In this document: piece after piece, positions 54,754 through 64,000 of the stretch
Layout of the letters: every line of letters begins with the position of its first letter
Position numbering within the stretch: position 1 is the first letter of the stretch
Origin: Synanceia verrucosa
Lineage: Eukaryota; Chordata; Actinopteri; Perciformes; Synanceiidae
Length of the DNA: 64,000 nt
Direction of reading: 5' to 3'
NCBI GenBank assembly: GCA_029721515.1
Contig: CM056554.1
Coordinates: 26,332,236 to 26,396,235 of the forward strand
Made by a program: the position numbers and the translations under genes
The notes under the pieces: generated by a model
What the model saw: only the letters and a program-made list of their open reading frames with translations
The model's database searches: none
What the model was told of the DNA's origin: nothing

Positions 54754-57700
54754 CTGCATAAATACACAAAAATAAACAAATAAATATGTATTTTAACTAA
54801 CTGAATAAAAAAACATGTTGTTGGAAAAACAGTGAATCATACTTCCACTGTCGACAGAGCAAACAAAGCTTTCCAGCTCACTGAACCATCTGTTTACCAG
54901 CATAAGTGCTGAAAATGGTTTTGGTTTCAAATACACAGTGAAACAGCTGAAATATGATATCTGATAGCCAACAGTGGTGATGCATTTGCATGGAATGATT
55001 AATTGCAACACCGCAAGATGAAACAAAGATTTAATTTTATTCATGGAGTCTTTAACACATTGTAAACTGTATGCTAATCTCAGCTCCGGAAGAGCATCGG
55101 GCTTTGACACACATTAAGCAGTTGTCAAACAACTTGACAGCATTGGTCCCAAACAGACTTTTTCCTACAGACTTACATTGGGAAAGAGCCATCTGTAACT
55201 CTGCAGACAATATAGTTTCTTATTATGTTATTTTACTTCCTCTAATCTTGTGGCTGAGCCTTTCATTTACCTACTCTGTGGGTGGAACTTTAAATGGACC
55301 ATTAATTAATTAATTAATTAATTATTAGCGACGGCATGATGATAAATTGCATGCATTTTTTTTTTTTTGTATTTTAGCTTGATTGATTTTCCTGGTAATT
55401 GTATTATGATACTGTTTAATCTGTTGGTTTAATCATGTGGTGCCTCCTTGTTTTCATCTGTTGCAGTCTGTGAATTAAATCTTTTGTTAACTGGAACATG
55501 AAGCTCTCCAGTCAGATTTCATTTCACTCTTTTAGATGCTGCTGTTTGTATCACAGAAGGAGGTGCAGAATGATGTTGAACCAAAACGTCACGCCTCATT
55601 GATGTCTGAATGATATCACACCAAAATATGTAAATGAAAAAAAAAATCTATGATGGAATTTGGATACACTCATTAATTTTAGCTCCAACCAAATATAATT
55701 TACTGTTTATCAAATGCTTCCACTTAAGACAATGTTGAAATTAAGCTGTGTGTATTTTTAAATAAGCATGTTATCAGCCGAGTGCTGACACATTCACAGG
55801 GATTTTTCCAAAAGCTTTATTATTTTTCCCCTCTCTAAAATCAAATAATAAAAAGGAAATCATGTTTCATATAAATTGGTGTTGATTGGAATTGACACAC
55901 TCATTTGAGTAGGTATTTGTCATAAACATCAGATATTAATATCTAATTTTACTCTTTGAGTGCCATTGACGTATTATGTTGAAGTGGTTTTTCGGCAGCA
56001 GGTACCAGAGGGTGCTCTTACACAGCTTCTGGGAGGGCTTCTGTGATTTTTAGTCAGGACATAAATCGCTGGTATGCACCACAGAGATCAAAACAGGAAG
56101 TGGAGACGATCGAGAATCTGGACAAAAGTGGTGATTTTGGTGAAAGTGTCCTCTACCTCTGATAACATGAATGGAACAAGGTAAAAACAAACATTTTTTT
56201 AATGATGAAACAGAGAGTCTCTTCTTTCATTTGAGCTATTTAGTGTTTTCAGAGACATAGTATAAAATATTCTGTGGGTCTAGAAATATGACTCAAAATG
56301 GACAAAAACACTGGAACAAGGCACACCTTTTATAAAAGGGCTGGAATTCAATGAGTTGATATCATGAAAGCTTACCTCACTGTTAAGGAAACAGTACAGG
56401 ATGGCCACCACCAGACCCTGGAGAAAATAACACAGTCATGTTAGAAATTCACAAAATAATTTAAACTTATTCAACAAGTATAAAGTTCTGACCAGAAATA
56501 TTAATATAATAAGTGACAGAAGTGTGGACGGAGGACTGATCAAACAGCACCTGAAAGGATCCGAGGGCCAGGTCAAAGAATATTTTATAATCTTCTGCGA
56601 TGGATTCACTGAGGGAAGCAAAGACCACATAGTGGATCCCAAACAGGGGGATCAGCAGCAGAGTGGATTTGGCCAGCCTCCTGAGAGAAAGACATGAAGT
56701 CATGAACCAATCAGATGTAGAGTTTGTTCTGTTTGTATGTGGAATGACACTTTACGGTTGATATAATGCAAAGGCCCTCCTTGAGCCGTCACCTTATTGT
56801 GGTGGAGGGGTTTGTGTGTCCCTATGACCGCAGGAGCTATACTGTCGGGGGCTTTATGCCCCTGGTAGGGTTACCCAAGGCAAACAGGTCCTAGGTGAGG
56901 GACCAGACAAAGTACAGCTCAATAGACCCCTTATGAAAAAGAAGAAATTTGGTTCACATTTTCCCTCGCCCCCGTTGACGAGTGCATGGTGGCCGGGCCT
57001 GAACCCAACGTGGGACCCCCTTCCAGTAGGCTCACCACCCAGAGGAGGGGCCAAAGGGGTCGGGTGCGATGTGAGCTGGGTGGCAGCTGAAGGCAGGGAC
57101 CTTGGCGGTCCAATCCACGGCTGCAGAAGCTAGCTCTAGGGACGTGGAATGTCACCTCTCTGGCAGGAAAAGACCCCGAGCTGGTGTGTGAGGTCGAGAA
57201 ATTTCGACTTGACATAGTCGGACTCACCTCAACGCACGGCTTGGGCTCTGGTACCAGTCCTCTTGAGAGGGGTTGGACTCTATTCCACTCTGGAGTTGCC
57301 CCCGACGAGAGGCGTCAGGCAGGTGTGGGCATACTTATTGCCTGCCAGCTCGGTGCCTGTACATTGGGGTTTACCCCAGTGGACGAGAGGGTAGCCTCCC
57401 TCCGCCTTCGGGTCGGGGGATGGGTCCTGACTGTTATTTGTGTTTATGCACCAAACAGCAGTTCAGAATACCCGCCCTTTTTGGAGTCCCCGGAGGGTGT
57501 GCTGGAGAGTGCTCTCTCTGGGGACTCCTTCATTCTACTGGGGGACTTCAATGCTCACGTGGGCAACGACAGTGAGACCTGGAGAGTCCCGAGTGTTGGA
57601 CTTCGGTGCTCGTCACGGATTGTCCATAACGAACACTATGTTCAAGCATAAGTCTGTCCATATGTGCACTTGGCACCAGGACACCCTAGGCTGCAGTTCC

Positions 57701-59388
57701 ATGTTCGACCTTGTGGTCGTGTCACCGGACTTGCGGCCATATGTCTTGCACACTCGGGTAAAGAGAGGGGCAGAGCTGTCAACCGATCACCACCTGGTGG
57801 TGTGTTGGCTCCGATGGTGGGGTAAGATGCTGCAGACCCAAACGTGTGGTGAGGGTCTGCTGGGAACATCTGGCAAAGTCCCCTGTCAGAAGAAGTTTCA
57901 ACTCCCACCTCCGGCAGAACTTCAACCACATCGTGGGGGAGGTGGGGGACATTGAGTCCGAATGGGCCATGTTCCGTGCCTCCATTGTTGAAGCGGCCAA
58001 CTGGAGCTGTGGACGTAAGATGGTCAGTGCCTGTCGCGGCGGCAATCCCTGAACCCGTTGGAGGTCACCGGCGGTGAGGGATGCCGTCAAGCTGAAGAAA
58101 GAGTCCTGTCGGGCCTTTTTGGCCTGTGGGATTCTGGAGGCAGCTGATAGGTACCGGCAGGCCAAACGGAATGGGGCTACGGCGGTCGATGAGGCAAAAA
58201 TTCAGATGTGGGAGGAGTTTGGTGAGGCCATGGAAAATGAGTTGCGGACGGCTTCGAGGAAATTCTGGTCCACTGTCATGCGTCTGGGGAAAGCAGTGCA
58301 CCATCAACACTGTGTATAGTGGGGTCTGGTTTGGTGGCCTCAGCATCACATCCCTGCTTTTTACAGATGATGTGGTTCTGTTGGTTTCATCAAGCCGTGA
58401 GCTCCGACTCTCACTGGAGCGGTTCACAGCTGAGTGTGAAGCGGTCGGGATGAGAATCAGCACCTCCAAATCTGAGGCCATGGTCCTCAGTCGGAAAAGG
58501 GTGGCATGCTCTCTCCGGGTTGGTAATGAGATCCTGCCCCAAGTGGAGGAGTATCTCGGGGTCTTGTTCACGAGTGAGGGAAGAATGGAGCAGGAGATCG
58601 ACAGGCGGATCGGTGCAGCTTCTGCAGTGATGCGGACGCTGTATCGGTCCGTCGTGGTAAAGAATTTACCAGTCGACCTACTTTTCTACCCTCACCTATG
58701 GTCACGAACTGTGGGTCGTGACCGAAAGAACAAGATCACGGACACAAGCAGCCGAAATTAGCTTCCTCCGCAGGGTGTCCAGGCTCTCCCTTAGAGATAG
58801 GGTGAGAAGTTTGGTCATCCGGGAGGGGCTCAGCATAGAGCTGCTGCTCCACTGCATCGAGAGGAGCCAGATGAGGTGGCTCGGGCATCTGGTTAGGATG
58901 CCCCCCGGACGCCTCCCTGGTGAGGTGTACCGGGCACGTCCCACCGGCAGGAGACCCCAAGGACGACCCAGGACACACTGGAAAGACCATGTCTCCCGGT
59001 TGGCCTGGGAACGCCTCGGGATCCCTCCAGCAGAGCTGGATGAAGTGACTGGGGAGAGGGAAGTTTGGGCTTCCCTGTTTAGGCTGCTGCCCCTGCGACC
59101 TGACCCCAGATAAGCGGAAGAGAATGGATGGATGGATGGATGGATGGATGGACAGTTTGCCCGAAGAAAATGTAACATTTCAATGTGTCACCGAGACAAA
59201 AAAATGTGGTTTTACAGTCTTGACTCAAGGTCCACTTGCTCACTTTATTCTAAGCTTTCAAGTAGTGGAGATTGTTTCGCTGTCTAAAATACAGTCGAAA
59301 GCTCAGAAAAAAAGCCTCAATTTAAGAAACACACAAATCAAAGTCAAGAAATAGCAAAAAAAAGGTTTTAATACAACACTAAAAATTG

Positions 59389-59425
<37 letters not shown>

Positions 59426-62400
59426 GCTGTACATTTCCTGGTGTGACATGAAACAGCTGATATCAGTTAAATGTTAACATCAGAATTTATTCAGCAAAGC
59501 TGTTTCCATTATTCATTTAGCACATCAATAAGTTTTCAACAAAACCAAACACCACCTAGAGTGAGCATGAAAACTTTTTTTTATAATTGAGTAAGTTTTA
59601 ACTTTTTAACCTCCATTGTAGTGAGATGTAGAGACACACTCCCATCAAGAATGGACCTGTGGATTTAAAAAAAGAATGACACACTATCTGGACCTGTTGC
59701 ATAATTTGGACCCTAGCTTGGTTTCTTGGCCCAGCATGACCTCTAAAATAAAACCAAAATTGGCACTTGTGGCATTTCATTATCCCTACAACTATCCAGA
59801 CTATTCACTCTGCTCGGCCCAACATGGCACCAATCCATTTATTCCTTCATGCAGCATGATATTCATTCAACTATGGTCGAACAGACCATAAAGCTGGAGA
59901 TGCTTTAGGGCACGGCTACCTGCTGATTAACAGGTCATTTATTGTCTGTCAAATTTAGCCCTTTCACAAAAAAACAATATGGAAGAGGCCAAAATGCCAA
60001 ACCAATGGGAATGAACCAATTGCCCATTTTTTTATGTGCACTCACCCTTGTGAAGGTCATTTGTAAAGAACAGAGGGTGTCATATCCTGTACAGATTGTA
60101 AAGCCCTCTGAGGCAAATTGGTAATTTGTGATATTGGGCTATACAAATAAAATTGACTTGACTTGACTCACTCTGAATCTTCATCTACACTAGCAGGATA
60201 TTGTGCTGTGGCTTTTCCCAGCTTTTCATCACCTCTTAAAATCCTGCAGGACTGGAGGATAACTGACAGCTCAGCGCTGTTCAGATTTCCCTGCAGAGTG
60301 AAACTGCCTGAGGATTAAACACACTGCCTCTGACTGGGCAAGGACTCAGACTGAATCCTGCAGGAAGGTATCGCTACACAGAGTCATGGAGGTTTCACCA
60401 CAACTCCCCATTTCATGAAGGCTTCATCATATCGGACGAGCATTAGCATCACTCTTATCTCTCCAGAGAACAAACACACAGGAGATGAAATGTTCTGGGT
60501 GTCTCAGCTTAATTTTTTTGGGGGTGTCCACACAAGCCGACACTGACATATGAGTAAGGAGGTGCAGCATTTGTAAGATACCTGTATTGTGATTGGTCGT
60601 TGCCACCCACGTCAGGACACCTCAGCTTCTGAACCAAGATCCGAATGATGCTGATGAACAGGATAAAGTTCACCTTGGAGACAGGGAGGATACAGCAGGA
60701 CTTATTATATTCTACAATGTTGGATGGTTTTCCACCCACAGAAAGTCATGAATGAAAAGAAGAGACAGAAACATAGAGAAGAAAGCCGTGAACAGTAGCG
60801 TGAACCTCTTTTTATCTGTGGTGCATCAAGAATGAAAAGTGGTGGCTTGTTATGTGTCATAATAGTCAAACTGCTGTATGAATGTGTGGGGGAAGCATTA
60901 AATCTGACAACTTTCTAAAGTTTGCTGGTGCTGGTGCACCTTCTGCAGCGACCAACAACATGTCCAAAGGTTATATAAATCCTGCATGTGCAACATACAA
61001 CAGCACCCAAAACTAAGACCAAAAATAAGGATCAGACCATACCAGGAGAAGTTGCTCATATCCCCCTTCAACATAGAAATCACAGAGTTGGCCCTTGGGA
61101 TTGTACATTTAAACTTGTTTAAACTCAGTAAAGATCTTTTGCCTTCACCTCTACGTTTTTCTCGTGAATCATGACAGTTACCAACTAAAATGAGGTGCCT
61201 GCTTACCTGTTTACCTCTGTTTGAAATCAAATCCTCACCATTTGCTTCTAAAAATTAGTGCAGATTTCAGATAGTAACTGATTGGACAAACTCTGTCCAG
61301 AGCTTCAGTGATAACAATAACTAAGGAGAGATGGGGCTAGCACCTGTATCCTTCATATCATCATCCATAATGAGGTGTTTCACATGCTAAACCTACCATG
61401 ATGGAGAATCCGATTGGTCCATTGATAACCCAGTTGGGTATGGGGTTGTCGTTTCTCTCCCAGCATCTGAGGGCACCATAAATAACCATAATGTAACTAT
61501 TGTAGCATATAAAACACATAAGAAACAGGAAAGTGTGGACGGTTACAAGCAGAGGGAGAGCTGGGTCGCTTTCAGATGAACAGAAAGTCTGATGTTTGCA
61601 GGGTTGAGTTTGTTTGAGTTCACTTCGTCATTCACTTTTGGCCACTTATCCAGGTCTAAGCAGGGTAACTAAGAGTTTCCTGAGATATAAGTATGGAGTA
61701 TTACATGTTCTGTGTCTGCTCCTGCCTGGAAAACATATCATTGGGCCAAACCATTTTAAATGGCTTCTTTTGACATGAAGGAGCAGCGTTTCTACTCTGA
61801 GCTCTGAAGACTGAGCCCCAAACACCCTGCAAAGGAAACTAATTTCACCAGCTTGTAATGAAGCACAGCGTTGTGCAGAACAGGTTGAGTTGTGCCTTCA
61901 CTGATGAAACCACTACATGGCGGCTCGACCAAGATGGCACATTTTATTTTTCCCATCAACCTTCAAAGGCAGTGTAGAGCAGAGCCACTCAGTATGTTCT
62001 TACCTTTCACAATAAAAGCCCCACTGTATCATGAAATAATCACAGGCGAGTGTTTGTGAGGATATCACATTTTTGTGTTGTTTATTCATCACGCCCACAG
62101 TGTGTGAAGGCCTTTAATTCACAACCTGAGTCTTCAGATCATGGCATGACTACGATCAAACTAAACAGTTTTAATGCAAGGAATGGCTTTTTCAACTGTC
62201 AATTAGCTGTCTGGCACTTCCTTTACCAAGGGACTAAAAGCCTCAGAACAAGCTATTAAATTTATTTAGTCATGCTGCCATTACCAAGGTTCACAATGAG
62301 CCTTGACGCTTCAGCTTCATCATCATTCTCCACACAATACTTTATTTCCTTCGCTATCAGAGTGCTGCTCTGTAATTGTTGCACAGTTGTTTCACAGAGT

Positions 62401-62956
62401 CTTTTTAAGAATACACTCACACTCGTCGAGCTGCACTGTCAGCTGCAATAATGTGCAGCAGAAGCCGAGCAGATCGTGGCACCATGCACACTTATAATGA
62501 TCATACCTCAGTGCAAATCCCAGCTGAATTATTTTATAAAGAGCTCTTTGACACACAAGATATTTGTCTGATTATTCTGGAAATCGAGTCACACATCTGC
62601 TGGCTTAACCTAATCAATAAAATGGGATTTGATGAAACAGCAAACATTCCCTGATGAATATCAGTGTGTGCCAGGCCCCTATTACATATGTAATTAAGAA
62701 GAAAGTAATAACAAATGCATGATGTACATTCATATATCCATTTGACAAAAGATAATATTTAATCACTCAACACATGACATGCAGATTCCTGTAATGCAAT
62801 TTAATCCATGTAATAGAATGAAAGAACACAAAAAACAAATGTGAATCGCGTTTTCATGCCGGTTGAGAGTTTCACGATTGGTTGGTGAAACTCACCCTGT
62901 ATCCTCCAGATAAATCCTTGTCATTACCCACGCAAAGACAAACACTGTGGGGATTC
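54580..62956 (-). CDS. vipr2: VIP/PACAP receptor 2, 3' half of the gene (six exons)
   Basis: Class B1 G-protein-coupled receptor for VIP and PACAP, a plasma-membrane receptor that couples mainly to Gs. Exons on the minus strand: 62956-62896 (61 bp), 61466-61397 (70), 60673-60582 (92), 56680-56551 (130), 56417-56376 (42) and 54753-54580 (174, with stop). All have AG/GT borders and compatible phases, and the 61-70-92-130-42 series is typical of class B receptors. Together they encode TM4 to TM7 and the C-terminal tail. The tail ([20 protein letters not shown] then LQSETTVL) resembles VIPR2 more than VIPR1 or PAC1. No stop or frameshift is seen. The ligand-binding domain and TM1-3 lie beyond 64000. 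Confidence 0.92.
55949..56359 (+). repeat. TTAA-type MITE inside a vipr2 intron
   Basis: Begins TTACTCTTTGAGTGCCATTG and ends ATTCAATGAGTTGA, both degenerate TTAA termini. It is the same family as 51605-52019, with shared interior AGTGGTGATTTTGGTGAAAG and GTGGGTCTAGAAATATGACT. Its right end is 16 bp from the donor of the 42-bp exon. The remaining intron (54754-55948) shows no other feature. Confidence 0.85.
56376..56417 (-). CDS. vipr2: vipr2 42-bp micro-exon: TM7
   Basis: Fourteen codons, [14 protein letters not shown], the end of TM7 and start of helix 8. The 42-bp size is conserved across class B receptors. Acceptor TTTTCTCCAG, donor GTAAGC. A TTAA MITE begins only 17 nt into the following intron. 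Confidence 0.94.
56551..56680 (-). CDS. vipr2: vipr2 exon: TM6, extracellular loop 3, start of TM7
   Basis: 130 bp encoding [20 protein letters not shown] and [23 protein letters not shown]. The [14 protein letters not shown] block is the conserved TM6 G-protein-coupling region of class B receptors. Acceptor TTTCTCTCAG, donor GTGCTG. Confidence 0.94.
57125..58310 (+). pseudogene. LINE endonuclease and linker, frame-broken
   Basis: APE endonuclease motifs: [58 protein letters not shown] and [17 protein letters not shown] (the catalytic Asp-Asn). After about 57595 the frame changes: [20 protein letters not shown] and [15 protein letters not shown] (the final catalytic D-H) are in another frame. 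A further frame gives [20 protein letters not shown] to about 58310, where the element is deleted. Confidence 0.8.
58311..59113 (+). pseudogene. LINE RT end and C-terminal domain
   Basis: Starts inside [22 protein letters not shown] keeps the active-site Asp pair, but the preceding fingers and palm are missing. [20 protein letters not shown] and [20 protein letters not shown] follow. A frame change near 58730 leads to [40 protein letters not shown] and a proper stop at 59111. Confidence 0.83.
59391..59422. repeat. (CA)n microsatellite
   Basis: Sixteen CA dinucleotides. The rest of 59156-59877 shows no other supported feature. Confidence 0.95.
59878..60170 (+). repeat. Dispersed fish repeat followed by a LINE 3' tail
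   Basis: GAACAGACCATAAAGCTGGA, GGGCACGGCTACCTG and GGCCAAAATGCCAAAC resemble 63250-63365. From 60050, TGTAAAGCCCTCTGAGGCAA and TGATATTGGGCTATACAAAT with (TTGAC)n is the same LINE tail as at 9370-9492. Both lie in a vipr2 intron. Confidence 0.7.
60171..60581. other. vipr2 intron, no other feature
   Basis: Intronic sequence without repeats I recognise. Confidence 0.5.
60582..60673 (-). CDS. vipr2: vipr2 exon: TM5 and intracellular loop 3
   Basis: 92 bp encoding [20 protein letters not shown] and [10 protein letters not shown](R). The loop sequence [10 protein letters not shown] is characteristic of the VIP/PACAP receptor group. Acceptor GTCTCCAAG, donor GTATCT. Confidence 0.93.
60674..61396. 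other. vipr2 intron, no other feature
   Basis: Frames on both strands at 60898-61230 overlap one another and lack motifs. Confidence 0.5.
61397..61466 (-). CDS. vipr2: vipr2 exon: extracellular loop 2 and start of TM5
   Basis: 70 bp encoding [20 protein letters not shown] then SIM. The Cys-Trp pair of extracellular loop 2, conserved in class B receptors (disulfide to TM3), is present. Acceptor CCCTCAG, donor GTAGGT. Confidence 0.92.
61467..62895. other. vipr2 intron, no other feature
   Basis: AT-rich with short frames only. Nothing supported. Confidence 0.5.
62896..62956 (-). CDS. vipr2: vipr2 exon: TM4
   Basis: 61 bp encoding [20 protein letters not shown](G), the fourth membrane helix and start of extracellular loop 2. 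Acceptor TGGTTTTGCAG; donor GTGAGT after GATACAGG. The glycine codon is split with the next exon. Confidence 0.92.
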
Positions 62957-63249
62957 CTGCAAAACCAGAAGACAGAAGATAGTGATACTGTGCATCTGTC
63001 TGTGTGTTCTGATGTTTTAATGCCAGCTTTAATGATGACATTATAACATTATTTTTTTGGTTTGCACTTCTGTTGAATCTTCATTTGGATAAATAGTATG
63101 TAATCTGTTGCCGCCAGGAGTCTCAGTAAAATAAATTAAAAAAAAAAAAACAGAACACAGTTTGGTGATGTTGCATGGGATCATGGGAGTGTCAAGTCTT
63201 CTTCAGTACAGCCTGATGTTCATTTAGTAAATTGTGGTTCCAATTAGAG

Positions 63250-63400
63250 TCAAACAGACCAGCAGAGGATGATTTAGGACATGGCTACCTGTGTGCTTTC
63301 ACTTCATGAAAGTTAATTGTAACATTAAAAAAATCAGATCGCTTTGGCCAAAATGCCAAACTCAGGGCTTCAAAATGGCAGTCGACAAATAAGACTAGAT
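63250..63400 (+). repeat. Dispersed fish repeat, second copy
   Basis: AAACAGACCAGCAGAGGATG, GGACATGGCTACCTGTGTGC, TTTGGCCAAAATGCCAAACT and CTTCAAAATGGCAGTCGAC share order and sequence with 59878-60005. Flanking 62957-63249 and 63401-63608 show nothing else; the next vipr2 exon upstream is not in the window. Confidence 0.55.
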
Positions 63401-63608
63401 AAAATAATCTTTTAGTAGTCCGGGGAAATGGGGAAATTTGCATTGTTACAGCAGCAAAGTGGATAGAGCAACAATTACAAAAAGGATGGACATATAAAAA
63501 GTAAGAAGCAGCGTCGTCAGTAAACAAGGAGAATAAGTAGAAAAATATGTCAAAATAAGTAAGAAACAAAGGAAAATATTTACCTGTACGTACAATGTAC
63601 CTTGAAAA

Positions 63609-64000
63609 TACACTAAATTCCCAAAAGTGTTTGCTCACCCATCCAAATAATCAGAATCAGGTGTTCCAATCACTTCCATGGCCACAGGTGTATAAAATCA
63701 AGCACCTAGGCATGCAGACTGCTTTTACAAACATTTGTGAAAGAATGGGTCGCTCTCAGGAGCTCAGTGAATTCCAGTGTTGAACTGTGATAGGATGCCA
63801 CCTGTGCAACAAATCCAGTCGTGAAATTTCCTCACTCCTAAATATTCCACAGTCAACTGTCAGCTGTATTATAAGAACGTGGAAGTGTTTGGGAACGACA
63901 GCAACTCAGCCATGAAGTGGTAGACCACGTAAACTGATGGAGCGGGGTCAGCGGATGCTGAGGCGCATAGTGTGAAGAGGTCACCAACTTTCTGCAGAGT
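63609..64000 (+). mobile_element. Tc1-like DNA transposon, 5' part, runs off the window
   Basis: A terminal inverted repeat (TACACTAAATTCCCAAAAGT) next to TA, a 5' UTR (CACTTCCATGGCCACAGGTG) and the start of a transposase. The element continues past 64000, so its other end cannot be judged. Confidence 0.85.
63745..64000 (+). pseudogene. Tc1-like transposase N-terminal (HTH) region with stops
   Basis: MGRSQELSEFQC, stop (63781-63783), TVIGCHLCNKSSREISSLLN, IPQSTVSCIIRTWK, GTTATQP, stop, SGRPRKLMERGQRMLRRIV, stop, RGHQLSAE. This is the paired HTH DNA-binding part of a Tc1 transposase including the GRPR AT-hook-like motif. Three in-frame TGA codons show decay; the TGA after QP is where an Arg codon would be expected and is consistent with CpG decay. 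The DDE core is outside the window. Confidence 0.87.

Larger units (their letters stand above)
56775..59155 (+). mobile_element. RTE-like LINE with internal deletion, in a vipr2 intron
   Basis: The 5' region (CCTTGAGCCGTCACCTTATT, GGCTTTATGCCCCTGGTAGG) and the 3' end (GATAAGCGGAAGAGAATGGA then (TGGA)n) are both present, so it is not a simple 5' truncation. It encodes an APE-type endonuclease and the end of an RT, separated by a deletion near 58300. It is antisense to vipr2. The clade name is uncertain (RTE-like). Confidence 0.85.

Noticed and set aside
54580..62956. vipr1 or PAC1 receptor instead of vipr2
   Set aside because: The C-terminal tail ([25 protein letters not shown]) follows the VIPR2 pattern; the other receptors differ there. 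A fish-specific paralogue remains possible.

Overview
This window is eukaryotic and almost certainly from a ray-finned (probably percomorph) fish. It holds no bacterial-style operons. It does hold teleost interspersed repeats: Gypsy chromoviruses, L2-like, Rex1-like and RTE-like LINEs, tRNA-derived SINEs, piggyBac TTAA MITEs, IS630/Tc1 relics, a hAT of the DUF4371/ZMYM1 type, and the widespread fish repeat that begins TAGGGCCCGAGCGG. The only confidently identified host gene is the 3' half of vipr2 (VIP/PACAP receptor 2), on the minus strand at 54.6-63.0 kb. Its six exons give TM4 to the C-terminal tail, with class B receptor exon sizes and matching phases; the 5' exons lie beyond the window.

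Layout. 0-7.6 kb: two broken copies of one Gypsy chromovirus family, tail to tail. 7.6-9.8 kb: an L2-like LINE 3' part, a hAT fragment and an IS630 transposase end. 10-25 kb: sparse sequence with SINEs, a piggyBac transposase relic, TTAA MITEs, an IS630 deletion derivative, and two inverted copies of a 51-bp minisatellite (14.2 and 21.2 kb). 25.3-33.9 kb and 40.5-44.4 kb: two clusters of a long non-coding repeat whose copies end in a hairpin plus CTAG, with a 24-unit tandem array of its 5' end. This looks like a non-autonomous Helitron/Helentron-type (rolling-circle) family.

34-40 kb, between these clusters, is an island bordered on both sides by one AT-rich satellite. It holds a decayed, intron-containing CHMP6 (VPS20) pseudogene on the minus strand and, on the plus strand, an intact intronless 516-residue coiled-coil ORF with internal 71-residue repeats. 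A perfect X-box (RFX site), inside a longer palindrome, lies about 30 bp before its start codon. 44.7-47 kb: a hAT transposase pseudogene with a 26-bp snap-back hairpin. 47.6-50.6 kb: a Rex1-like LINE. 51.6-52.7 kb: two MITEs. 54.6-63 kb: vipr2, with introns carrying a TTAA MITE only 16 bp from a splice donor and an internally deleted RTE-like LINE. The window ends inside a Tc1-like element.

The best candidates for something new are the X-box-associated coiled-coil gene in its repeat-flanked island, the hairpin-ended tandem repeat family, and the higher-order 51-bp minisatellite. Most other ORFs of 60-120 codons are chance frames inside repeats.
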